Shown one piece after another: positions 9,550 to 17,819 of a DNA stretch of 64,000 nucleotides. The number at the start of each line of letters is the position of its first letter. Position 1 is the first letter of the stretch. Source of the DNA: Enterococcus moraviensis ATCC BAA-383. Its GTDB lineage: Bacteria > Bacillota > Bacilli > Lactobacillales > Enterococcaceae. The DNA lies in contig NZ_ASWB01000002.1 in assembly GCF_000407445.1 (NCBI RefSeq), positions 310,001-374,000 of the forward strand. The letters are read 5' to 3'. The notes beneath the pieces are model-generated. The model was given only the letters and a program-made list of their open reading frames with translations. It did not search any database and was not told where the DNA came from. The translations under genes were made by a program, and so were the position numbers.

Positions 9550-10416
9550 ATGAAAAAGTGGATTGGACTGAGTATCTTAACGGCCGTATTTTTAGTAACA
9601 GCATGTAGCAATCAAAATAAAAAAGAGGCGAGCAAAGAACAGCAACAAACAACTAAAATTATTTTAGGATCAGTAGATAGTGATGCAGAAATCTGGCGCT
9701 TCATTGCAAAATCGGATCTGACAAAAAAAGCAGGTTTAACAATAGAAGTGAAAGAAATCAATGGCGGTCCGCAGTTAAATAATGCTACGGTTGAAGAGCA
9801 AGTGGATGTAAATGCTTTTCAATCGTTAGGTTATTTACGAAGTTTCAATCAAGATAGTGAACAAGAATTAGTCCCGATTGCAACAACTTATATGGAACCG
9901 ATGGGAATCTATTCTGAAAAATATCAATCGATTGAAGAAATAAAAGAGGGGGCACTCGTAGCAATAGCAGATAATCCAGCAAATGCTGCACGTGGATTAA
10001 GATTGATGGAGACTGCAGGGTTGATCAAATTAGCCAAAGATTTTGATAATGGAACGGGAACACCTTCTGATATCATTGAAAATCCTAAGCATTTAGAGAT
10101 TAAAATGATCGACGACACTACTGGTCCAAGAGTGTTGCAGGATGTGGATCTAGCGCTAATCAGTAATACGATTGCATTTGAAGGGGGTCTAAATGTTTTA
10201 AAGGATGCTTTGTTTAAAGAAGAAATTGATGGAAATACACAGCAAAGTATTAACGTTTTAGTAACGAAAAAAGAGCGGCAACAAGATCAAACGTTAAAAA
10301 AATTAGCAGATCTGTATCATAGTGATGAAGTCAAAGACTACATTAAAAATAACTTTGGTGGAACGAAAGTTGATGTGCAAGAAGATATTCAAAAGTTATG
10401 GGAGACTAACAAATGA
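9550..10416 (+). CDS. metQ: methionine ABC transporter substrate-binding lipoprotein (MetQ/NlpA family)
   Basis: 288 aa lipoprotein with signal peptide and lipobox VTAC (Cys19). The mature part has NlpA-family features (VDVNAFQSLGYL, VPIATTYMEPMGIYSEK, IADNPANAARGLRLM, DLALISNTIAFEGG). It should capture methionine or a related compound for an ABC importer. The ATPase (MetN) and permease (MetI) genes are not in this window, so it would have to work with a transporter encoded elsewhere. ATG 9550 chosen (GAAGGAG at 9537). Its stop overlaps the mtnN start (ATGA). Confidence 0.88.
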   Translation: MKKWIGLSILTAVFLVTACSNQNKKEASKEQQQTTKIILGSVDSDAEIWRFIAKSDLTKKAGLTIEVKEINGGPQLNNATVEEQVDVNAFQSLGYLRSFNQDSEQELVPIATTYMEPMGIYSEKYQSIEEIKEGALVAIADNPANAARGLRLMETAGLIKLAKDFDNGTGTPSDIIENPKHLEIKMIDDTTGPRVLQDVDLALISNTIAFEGGLNVLKDALFKEEIDGNTQQSINVLVTKKERQQDQTLKKLADLYHSDEVKDYIKNNFGGTKVDVQEDIQKLWETNK

Positions 10417-11126
10417 AACTCGTTATAGCAGCAGCAATGCAAGAAGAATTAGCACCATTTCATGGATCATACAATGTAAAACAGCTTTTGAAACGTGGAA
10501 AAACAGTGATCGAAGAAGTTTTAGACCAAAACGGATACGCATTGTATTTAGTCGAAACAGGTATTGGGAAAGCCAATGCCGCTGCATCAGCTAGTATCCT
10601 TTGTGAAACAATTAAACCCGATGTAATCATTAATACTGGTTCAGCTGGCGGTTTTTTGAACGAGGTTGAGATTGGTGATGTTGTTTACGGAAGTAGGCTA
10701 TCTTACAGTGATGTTGATGCGACTGGATTTGATTACATTTTTGGACAAGTTCCCCAAATGCCGAGTGAGTATTCGTTAAATCAAGATTGGTTGACACTTT
10801 TTGACTCATTGGACTCTTCAAAAGATTATAGTATTCATAAAGGGTTGATCGTAACGTCGGATTCATTTATGAGTCAGTTAGACTTGGTAAAACGAGTAAA
10901 GGACCTTTTTCCAAATGCTTTAGCTTCTGATATGGAGAGTACAGCAATCGCCCAAGTTGCAAGCTTTTACGCTATTCCTGTAGTGAATATTCGTGGGATT
11001 TCAGATATTGCAGGAGTTGGAGCTGCGACATCGTTTGATACACATTTAGGAAAAGCAGCAGCACATGCGTTTCAAGAGACGAAACGATTTATTGGTATAT
11101 TGGTAGAAAATCAGGAAATCAAGTGA
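10413..11126 (+). CDS. mtnN: 5'-methylthioadenosine/S-adenosylhomocysteine nucleosidase
   Basis: 237 aa. Hydrolyses SAH to S-ribosylhomocysteine (the LuxS substrate) and MTA to methylthioribose. Family features are the AAMQEEL start with the acid-base Glu, INTGSAGG, VTSDSFM, the substrate motif ASDMESTAIAQVA and the catalytic Asp of RGISDIAG. It overlaps metQ by 4 nt (ATGA), so it is translationally coupled, and a terminator follows at once. Last gene of the methionine T-box operon. Confidence 0.95.
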   Translation: MKLVIAAAMQEELAPFHGSYNVKQLLKRGKTVIEEVLDQNGYALYLVETGIGKANAAASASILCETIKPDVIINTGSAGGFLNEVEIGDVVYGSRLSYSDVDATGFDYIFGQVPQMPSEYSLNQDWLTLFDSLDSSKDYSIHKGLIVTSDSFMSQLDLVKRVKDLFPNALASDMESTAIAQVASFYAIPVVNIRGISDIAGVGAATSFDTHLGKAAAHAFQETKRFIGILVENQEIK

Positions 11127-11130
11127 TTGT

Positions 11131-11168
11131 AAAGATGTTCGAGCTTTAAAAAGCTGGACATCTTTTTT
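11131..11168 (+). terminator. rho-independent terminator of the methionine operon
   Basis: Stem AAAGATGTTC-AGCTTT paired with AAGCT-GACATCTTT, followed by Ts; starts just after mtnN. Confidence 0.85.
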
Positions 11169-11362
11169 GATGTCGAATGAAGAGAGGTGTGGTAGTTGTC
11201 TATTCAATCACAACCAAGCTTTTTTATAGCAGAGTAGAATAGCTCACTTTTTGACGGGAATGCCGACGTATCGTTAGAATAAAAAAATCTTTTTTTCGTA
11301 TATTCAATAAAGAGATATATTTTTCTTGAAACATTCGCTATGATAATGGCAGGAGGGATCAT

Positions 11363-14134
11363 ATGTTAAAAGAAAAACTGTTAGAATACTTAAAAAATCA
11401 AACTTCTTTTTTCAATCCTAAAAATGTAAGCGATATTTTTTCGGCATCTGATATCGCTGATAAATTTGCGATAAAAAGAAATACAGCGAGTCATTATTTA
11501 AATCAACTGGCAGACGAAGGGGTTTTAGTCAAAGTCAATACACGTCCAGTCTATTTCTTTCATAAAAAAACATTTGAACTGCAAAATTATTCATTAACAA
11601 ACTCTTTCTACCATAATTTAATGGAAATTGAAAAAGAGAAGCCAATCTTTGATAAAAAGATAGATTTTTTTCAAAATGTAATTGGCAATCATGGAAGTTT
11701 AGCACAAACGATTGAGCAATTGAAAATGGCAGCGCTATATCCTAAAGGTGGGCTACCTTTGCTTTTAACAGGAGAAAGTGGAACTGGGAAAAGTTTTTTA
11801 GTTCAATTACTTCATCAATTTTGTTTAGCGAATGATTTGTTAACGAGCGATGCCCCCTTTATCACAGTGAATTGTGCACAGTATGCAGATAATCCTGAGC
11901 TATTAACTAGCCATCTATTTGGGCATGTGACAGGTGCATTTACAGGAGCAGATACGGATAAAATGGGTGCGTTTGAAGCGGCGGCAGATGGTTTTTTATT
12001 CTTAGATGAAGTTCATCGTTTAAGTGCAGAGGGACAAGAAAAGCTATTCACCTTTTTAGATCAAGGCATTATATATCGAATGGGCGAAAGTAATAATCCA
12101 ATTGCAGTGAATTGTCGACTAGCTTTTGCCACAACAGAAGAAGTAGGCAGTACATTTTTGACAACTTTTTTAAGACGAATCCCAGTTCAAATAAAAATCC
12201 CCGCTTTAAATGAACGAACTCAGGCAGAGCGAAAACAATTGATTATCCGTTCTTTCTTTGAAGAACAGCAAACCATTCTAAAAACTTTGGTTGTTTCACC
12301 GCAAGTCATCAACATTTTAGAGAATCGTTCATACAAAGGAAATGTGGGAGAGTTGAAGAATCTGATTAAGATCATCACTGCAAAAAGCTTTACCGCCAAT
12401 CAAGATAAACCACAAATTCCGATTACACTCCATTCTTTACCTAACTATTTATTAGCAGAAAATCAGGACAGTACGTTATCAGAAGCCGAAACATTTTTAA
12501 GAATCGACGGTCAGAATAGTTTAGACTACTTACTTGAAGAAAGTGAACCCGAACAAAAAAGAATCATCCAAAGCTATGAAAAAATTTTGCTGACTTATGT
12601 TAATAAGGAATCAGATATTAATACTTCTGTAGGATTGATTTCTAGAGAAATCGATTATCTTTTTGATTATTTATTGTTTGAAACAAAAAGAGAGCAAAAG
12701 CATGACATGCTGCTATTTATTACACAACATGTGCGGCAGATGTTAGAAAAGATTGAATCAGCCTATCAAATTAGTTTTAATGGTAGTTTGGTTTATGCAG
12801 TCAGTCATTATTTATTTCAAAGACGTTATGTGGAGTGGCTTCCAGAAGTTGAAATGGTCCAGCTGATCGAAACACTTTTATTGGATGTCAAAGCAAAATT
12901 GCCAAATAGTTACCGTTATGCGGAACAAATTTTGAGTTTAGTTAAAACGTCACTCGACATTGAAGTTTCTAGTATGGATCGTATTATTTTATCTGTGTAT
13001 ATTGATAATTTGGGGTATACCAAAGAAACTGCCTATCCAAAAGCGGTAATTGTGGCGCACGGCTATGCTACTGCTAGCAGTATTGCGAATGTGGCAAACC
13101 GAATGTTGAATGAACTTCTATTCCAGTCTTTTGATATGCCACTGGATGTTACACCTAAAAAAATTGCTGAGAAGATGATGCAATATATTGAACGAAATGA
13201 TACGTCGAATGGATTGATTATTTTATTTGATATGGGCTCTTTAAAGGAAATCCATCGTTATTTTTCCAAAGAGACAGCAGCACCGATAATTCTTATGAAT
13301 AATGTAACGACTAGTTTAGCCATTGCTGTAGGAGAAGGGATTCAGAGAAAACAACAATTATCAGAAATTCCAGAAAAGGCGATCAATGCGCATCACTATC
13401 AGTGGGAAATTATCAAACCGCAAACCAAAAAAGAAAAAATCATCATCACGACTTGTGCTACGGGGATTGGAACGGCTGTTCAAATAAGCAATCTACTTGA
13501 AAAGAGTTTACCGAATGATAGTATCGTAAAAATGGTTCCTTGTGAATTCCGCCAGTTACGAGACCCAGTTGAATTTGAGAAAGCTTTTTCGTTATATGAT
13601 GTACTTGGTATAGTGGGAACAGCAAATCCTGTTGTAGAAAATATACCGTTTATTTCATTAGAAGATCTGATTGCGGGAATTGGGATTGAAAGCTTGTTAG
13701 AGTGGTTAAAAAATGTTTTAGTACTGAATTCTCAAGAAGAATTCAGTAATCAGTTGATTCGTAATTTCTCATTAGATCGTGTGATTCAATCTGTCACAAT
13801 TTTAGACACAGAAAAGATCATTGTACAGATCGAAGGTTTTATGAAACAGTTGGAAGAACGTTTAGGGCAGCGAATTACGAATGATCGGAAATTGGCCTTA
13901 TATGTTCATGTTAGTTGTTTGGTGGAACGCTTGATTCGGAATGTACCAATCGAAGTATATAGTGGTTTTGACACATTAAAAGAGTGTCACAAAAAAGAGT
14001 TGAAGCATATCAAAGAAACATTTAGTGTCATAGAGAAAGTTTATAGTGTCAATATCCCAGGTTCAGAACTTTCATATGTGCATGATGTTTTGTTTGAGAA
14101 CACTGAATATGTCAGTGATGAAAGTGATTTTTAA
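11363..14134 (+). CDS. LevR-type sigma-54-dependent activator with PTS regulation domains
   Basis: 923 aa. N-terminal DNA-binding winged helix (1-70). AAA+ domain with Walker A GESGTGKS (137-144), the sigma-54-contacting GAFTGA loop (191-196) and Walker B LFLDEVHR. Then a first PRD (about 390-560), an EIIA-Man-like domain with KAVIVAHGYATAS, an EIIB-like segment with TTCATGIGTA, and a C-terminal second PRD (about 800-910). Such activators sense PTS phosphorylation state and open sigma-54 promoters for the adjacent mannose-family PTS. A consensus -24/-12 promoter lies 28 nt after its stop. Sigma-54 itself (rpoN) is not in the window. Confidence 0.92.
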   Translation: MLKEKLLEYLKNQTSFFNPKNVSDIFSASDIADKFAIKRNTASHYLNQLADEGVLVKVNTRPVYFFHKKTFELQNYSLTNSFYHNLMEIEKEKPIFDKKIDFFQNVIGNHGSLAQTIEQLKMAALYPKGGLPLLLTGESGTGKSFLVQLLHQFCLANDLLTSDAPFITVNCAQYADNPELLTSHLFGHVTGAFTGADTDKMGAFEAAADGFLFLDEVHRLSAEGQEKLFTFLDQGIIYRMGESNNPIAVNCRLAFATTEEVGSTFLTTFLRRIPVQIKIPALNERTQAERKQLIIRSFFEEQQTILKTLVVSPQVINILENRSYKGNVGELKNLIKIITAKSFTANQDKPQIPITLHSLPNYLLAENQDSTLSEAETFLRIDGQNSLDYLLEESEPEQKRIIQSYEKILLTYVNKESDINTSVGLISREIDYLFDYLLFETKREQKHDMLLFITQHVRQMLEKIESAYQISFNGSLVYAVSHYLFQRRYVEWLPEVEMVQLIETLLLDVKAKLPNSYRYAEQILSLVKTSLDIEVSSMDRIILSVYIDNLGYTKETAYPKAVIVAHGYATASSIANVANRMLNELLFQSFDMPLDVTPKKIAEKMMQYIERNDTSNGLIILFDMGSLKEIHRYFSKETAAPIILMNNVTTSLAIAVGEGIQRKQQLSEIPEKAINAHHYQWEIIKPQTKKEKIIITTCATGIGTAVQISNLLEKSLPNDSIVKMVPCEFRQLRDPVEFEKAFSLYDVLGIVGTANPVVENIPFISLEDLIAGIGIESLLEWLKNVLVLNSQEEFSNQLIRNFSLDRVIQSVTILDTEKIIVQIEGFMKQLEERLGQRITNDRKLALYVHVSCLVERLIRNVPIEVYSGFDTLKECHKKELKHIKETFSVIEKVYSVNIPGSELSYVHDVLFENTEYVSDESDF

Positions 14135-14146
14135 TAAGAAAAGAGG

Positions 14147-14174
14147 GGGTGCCACTAAAGTTGGCACCCTTTTT
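14147..14174 (+). terminator. terminator of the activator gene
   Basis: GGGTGCCA (14147-14154), 7-nt loop, TGGCACCC (14162-14169), then TTTTT. A perfect GC-rich 8-bp stem. The right arm and T-run are also the -24 and -12 parts of the sigma-54 promoter listed separately. Confidence 0.8.
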
Positions 14175-14177
14175 GCT
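14162..14177 (+). promoter_or_regulatory. sigma-54 (-24/-12) promoter of the PTS/deglycase operon
   Basis: TGGCAC (14162-14167), 5-nt spacer, TTGCT (14173-14177). GG and GC are correctly spaced and match the RpoN consensus almost perfectly. It is located 30 nt before the EIIA start and right behind the gene for a sigma-54 activator. Confidence 0.88.
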
Positions 14178-14206
14178 ATTAATAAAGTGTAAGTGAGGTG
14201 AGTAGG

Positions 14207-14623
14207 ATGGCAAGAAAAATTATTTTGGCAACGCATGGAAACTTTGCAGAAGGAATCAGAACATCTTTAGAATTGATTTGCGGAAAATCTGTGAATGTAG
14301 AAGTTATTTGTGCCTACATGAAAGAAGATTTTGATTTAAGTCAAACGATTGAAACGATTATTTTTGAAAATCAAAAAAATGAATTATTGGTTATCACCGA
14401 TATTTTTGGTGGTAGTGTGAATAATGAATTTTTTAAGTATGTTGAACAACCGAATGTCCATTTAGTTTCAGGATTGAATTTGTCTTTATTGATTGAACTT
14501 TATACTCAATTGGAAACGACTAGTGACTTGGAGAAATTAATCAGACAAGCAATAAGTACTTCTAAAGAAACGATTCAGTATTGTAACGCACTGAAAGCAA
14601 AAGAAGAGGAAGAGGAATTTTAA
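14207..14623 (+). CDS. gfrA: mannose-family PTS EIIA
   Basis: 138 aa. Accepts phosphate from HPr at His10 (ILATHGNFAEG). The EIIA-Man fold is visible from LLVITDIFGGSVNNEF. ATG 14207 preferred to GTG 14198 because GTGAGGTGAG precedes it. First gene of a six-gene operon (EIIA, EIIB, EIIC, EIID and two SIS enzymes) behind the sigma-54 promoter. The gfr symbol rests on operon layout shared with the Salmonella fructoselysine/glucoselysine system; substrate not proven. Confidence 0.82.
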   Translation: MARKIILATHGNFAEGIRTSLELICGKSVNVEVICAYMKEDFDLSQTIETIIFENQKNELLVITDIFGGSVNNEFFKYVEQPNVHLVSGLNLSLLIELYTQLETTSDLEKLIRQAISTSKETIQYCNALKAKEEEEEF

Positions 14624-14642
14624 AGTAGAAAGGAAGTTAATC

Positions 14643-15113
14643 ATGATCAAATTAGTACGAGTGGATCACCGTTTATTACATGGACAAGTTGCTTTTTCTT
14701 GGACGCAAAGTCTAGGAGTGGATTGTATTTTGATTGCCAATGATGATGTACCACAAAATGATATTCGCAAAACAACAATCAAATTAGCAAAACCTGCAGG
14801 TGTTAAATTGGTGATCAAAAATATTGCCGATTCAATAAGCGCTTTGCAAAGTGGTGTAACGGACAAATATAAGTTATTTATTGTTGTTGAAAGTGTGGCA
14901 GATGCTTATAAATTAGCGAAGGCTTGTCCTGAAATAAAGCATATAAATCTTGGTGGAATGAAAGTAAGAGAAGGGACTAGAAACATTTCTAAAGCGGTGA
15001 ATATAACATCAGAAGAAGAAGTGTTGGTTAAAGAATTAGTCGCTGAAGGAGTGGATATTGAAATCAGACAAGTCCCTAATGATAAAAAAGTTGCTGCATT
15101 AGATGCATTTTAG
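14643..15113 (+). CDS. gfrB: mannose-family PTS EIIB
   Basis: 156 aa cytoplasmic EIIB. The phosphorylated His13 lies in VDHRLLHGQVAFSW, the family signature. It receives phosphate from EIIA and passes it to the sugar carried by EIIC/EIID. Good AAAGGAAG ribosome site, 19 nt after EIIA. gfr name by operon analogy. Confidence 0.85.
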   Translation: MIKLVRVDHRLLHGQVAFSWTQSLGVDCILIANDDVPQNDIRKTTIKLAKPAGVKLVIKNIADSISALQSGVTDKYKLFIVVESVADAYKLAKACPEIKHINLGGMKVREGTRNISKAVNITSEEEVLVKELVAEGVDIEIRQVPNDKKVAALDAF

Positions 15114-15128
15114 AAAGGAAGATCAAAA

Positions 15129-15917
15129 ATGATTGTACAAGCAATTTTGTTAGGCGTAATCGCATTTATTGCTCAGTCTGAGTATGCGTTAGGTACGTCA
15201 CTTTTATCCCGACCTATCGTGACGGGATTGTTTACAGGGATCGTTTTAGGAGATATTAAAACAGGTATTATTATGGGAGCAACATTGGAATTAGCATTTA
15301 TTGGTTCTTTTTCTGTAGGAGCATCGATTCCCCCAGACGTAGTAACAGGTGGGATTTTAGGAACGGCATTTGCAATCACTGCAGGCGCTGGAACTGAAAC
15401 GGCATTAGTTTTAGGGCTGCCAATTGCAACATTGACGCTGATTTTGAAAAATGTTTATCTAGGTTTAGTGATTCCGACAATGAGTCAAAAAGCAGATAAT
15501 TATGCCGATGATGGAAATTACAAAGGGGTAGAGCGAATGCATTTAGCAGCTGGGTTCGGCTTATCACTGATGTTAGCATTAATTGTTTCCGTTTCGTTTG
15601 CTGTAGGAAGTAACACAATCAAAGGATTATTAGATATGATTCCTGAGTTTGTTCAACATGGCTTATCTGTTGCAACAGGTATTATTCCGGCACTAGGTTT
15701 TGCAATGTTGGCGCGATTATTGATCAACAAGCAAGTAGCACCGTATTTCTTTTTAGGGTTTGCTTTGATGGCTTATTTAGAACTTCCAGTTACAGGAATT
15801 GCGATTTTGGGCGCAATCACAGCTGTGATCGTGGTCAATATCATGAACCACAATAAAGGAAAAGAAATGATTCAAACATCAAACGGGGAGGTTATTGACG
15901 ATGACGAAGATTTCTAA
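15129..15917 (+). CDS. gfrC: mannose-family PTS EIIC membrane component
   Basis: 262 aa, hydrophobic throughout. Family features include the LSRPIVTG and GDIKTGIIMGATLELAF region near the N-terminus and the PPDVVTGGILGTAFAI stretch. With EIID it forms the sugar channel. It overlaps the EIID start by 17 nt, indicating tight coupling. gfr name by operon analogy. Confidence 0.85.
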   Translation: MIVQAILLGVIAFIAQSEYALGTSLLSRPIVTGLFTGIVLGDIKTGIIMGATLELAFIGSFSVGASIPPDVVTGGILGTAFAITAGAGTETALVLGLPIATLTLILKNVYLGLVIPTMSQKADNYADDGNYKGVERMHLAAGFGLSLMLALIVSVSFAVGSNTIKGLLDMIPEFVQHGLSVATGIIPALGFAMLARLLINKQVAPYFFLGFALMAYLELPVTGIAILGAITAVIVVNIMNHNKGKEMIQTSNGEVIDDDEDF

Positions 15918-16731
15918 AGAACAAACTGAAAAGTTGATCACTAAAAAAGAATTGAACAGTGTTTTCTGGCGATCTTTCCAAATGGAATTTTCTTGGAACT
16001 ATGAGCGTCAAATGAATATGGCATATGTGTTTGCGATGATCCCTATTTTGAAAAAGTTATATCCTAAAAAAGCGGATATGGCCCATGCATTAAAACGTCA
16101 TTTAGCCTTTTTTAATACAACTCCCCATATCGTGACCTTGATTTTAGGAATCAATACGGCAATGGAAGAAGAAAATGTCTTAGACGATCAATTTGATGAA
16201 AGTACGATCGATAGTATCAAAACATCATTGATGGGACCTTTAGCAGGATTAGGAGATTCGTTTTTCTGGGGTACATTACGTTTGATTGCCACAGGAGTTG
16301 GAACATCACTGGCTTTACAAGGAAATATTTTAGGCCCCATTTTATTTTTACTGATTTTCAATGTACCGCATATTATTTTACGCTATCTATTTACTGGATG
16401 GGGATACAAATTAGGGACTGGATTTCTGAAAAAGATTCAAGCAAACGGCATGATGGAAAGCTTGACTCTAGGCGCTTCAATCATTGGATTGATGGTAGTT
16501 GGAGCGATGACGGCTTCAATGATTGATATTACGATCCCAGTTACAATCAGTGGCAGCGGTGAAACGGCAGTAACAGTGCAAAGTATTTTTGATGATATTA
16601 TGCCTAAATTATTGCCTTTAGCGACATTTGGAGCAGTTTTCTATCTATTGAAAAAAGAAATAAAACCTTTGGCAATCCTGGGGGGAATGGCAGTGGTCGG
16701 GATTTTAGGTTCCTTGATTGGCATTTTTTAA
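15901..16731 (+). CDS. gfrD: mannose-family PTS EIID membrane component
   Basis: 276 aa. Starts with the EIID signature region (FWRSFQMEFSWNYERQMNMAYVFAMIPILKKLYP), contains GPLAGLGDSFFWGTLR and ends in hydrophobic segments. ATG 15901 chosen over the frame's TTG 15895 since GGGGAGG lies 9 nt upstream. gfr name by operon analogy. Confidence 0.85.
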   Translation: MTKISKEQTEKLITKKELNSVFWRSFQMEFSWNYERQMNMAYVFAMIPILKKLYPKKADMAHALKRHLAFFNTTPHIVTLILGINTAMEEENVLDDQFDESTIDSIKTSLMGPLAGLGDSFFWGTLRLIATGVGTSLALQGNILGPILFLLIFNVPHIILRYLFTGWGYKLGTGFLKKIQANGMMESLTLGASIIGLMVVGAMTASMIDITIPVTISGSGETAVTVQSIFDDIMPKLLPLATFGAVFYLLKKEIKPLAILGGMAVVGILGSLIGIF

Positions 16732-16757
16732 ACAAATTCATAGTGAGGTGAAATTTA

Positions 16758-17807
16758 GTGAAAACCATGTTGGATTATATCAATGAAGAACAAGAAGCAT
16801 TGGAGAATATTCTACACTGTTTCGATGTCACAAAAATCGATGTGAAGCATGTTAAACACTGCTTGATTTTAGCCACAGGTTCTTCTTATAATGCCTGTTT
16901 ATCCGCTAAATATTATTTAGAACAAACAGCACCTGTATATATTGAGATAGAGGAACCATTTAACTTTTTGCATTATGGGAAGGTCGATTCGAAAATTGAT
17001 TTGATCATCGCAGTTTCACAGAGCGGTAAAAGTGCTTCTACTATTCAGGCAGTAGAAAAAATGAGACAAACAAAAGACATTAAAACGATAGCCTTAACAA
17101 GTGATATGAAAAGCCCAATCACTAAAGTGGTGGATGAAGTACTAGATTTAAATATGGGAATTGAGACAGTCGGTTTTGTTACAAAAGGGTATTCAGCAAC
17201 TGTGTTGAATTTAATGTTGTTAGGCTTGTCTATGGCTTATCAAAATAAAGAAATCGGTACTGAAACATTGCAAAATGAGCTACTGGAACTAAACAATGCT
17301 ATCGAGCAAATAAAGAGTGTTATCAAAAAAACAAGTGATTTTTGGGTGGAAAATCAAGTTGATTTAACAACAGGTTCACGTTTTATTGCGATTGGATATG
17401 GACCAAATGTGGGAACGGCAAAAGAATTTGAAACAAAATTTACAGAAACGGTTCGTTTACCCTCACAAGGGTTTGAACTTGAAGCGTATATGCATGGTCC
17501 TTATCTAGAAGCTGACAGAACACACTCACTATTTTTTTTAGAAAATGACAATGTACTAAATAAAAGAAGCCAAGCGTTAAAGAATTATTTAGAGGAATAT
17601 ATTGCTGCAGGTTATACGATTACAACAAGGGCAAAATCAGAACCAAAAACACTTAGTCTATCTATTGAAACACCTGAAAAAATCAGTCCGCTTTTATTGG
17701 TGATTCCATTCCAATACTTAGCCTATCAAATTGCAACAGCTAAAGGAATTGATTTGAGTGAACGTATTTTTGATGATTTTGATCAAGTATTAAAAAGTAA
17801 AATTTAA
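16758..17807 (+). CDS. gfrE: SIS-domain deglycase, probable glucoselysine-6-phosphate deglycase
   Basis: 349 aa with two SIS (sugar isomerase) domains of the GlmS-isomerase/FrlB type. Visible are LATGSSYNACLSAKYYLE, AVSQSGKSASTIQAV and the second-domain KEFETKFTETVRLPSQGFELEAYMHGP, whose Glu and His occupy the usual deglycase/isomerase catalytic region. GTG start with GAGGTG 7 nt upstream. In the Salmonella operon and an Enterococcus faecium study, a similar enzyme splits glucoselysine-6-phosphate. The E/F assignment here rests on gene order and on the second paralogue being closer to FrlB. Confidence 0.7.
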   Translation: MKTMLDYINEEQEALENILHCFDVTKIDVKHVKHCLILATGSSYNACLSAKYYLEQTAPVYIEIEEPFNFLHYGKVDSKIDLIIAVSQSGKSASTIQAVEKMRQTKDIKTIALTSDMKSPITKVVDEVLDLNMGIETVGFVTKGYSATVLNLMLLGLSMAYQNKEIGTETLQNELLELNNAIEQIKSVIKKTSDFWVENQVDLTTGSRFIAIGYGPNVGTAKEFETKFTETVRLPSQGFELEAYMHGPYLEADRTHSLFFLENDNVLNKRSQALKNYLEEYIAAGYTITTRAKSEPKTLSLSIETPEKISPLLLVIPFQYLAYQIATAKGIDLSERIFDDFDQVLKSKI

Positions 17808-17819
17808 GGAGCGTAAACA

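Noticed and set aside
14198-14206. GTG 14198 as the EIIA start
   Set aside because: It lies inside the ribosome site that serves ATG 14207.
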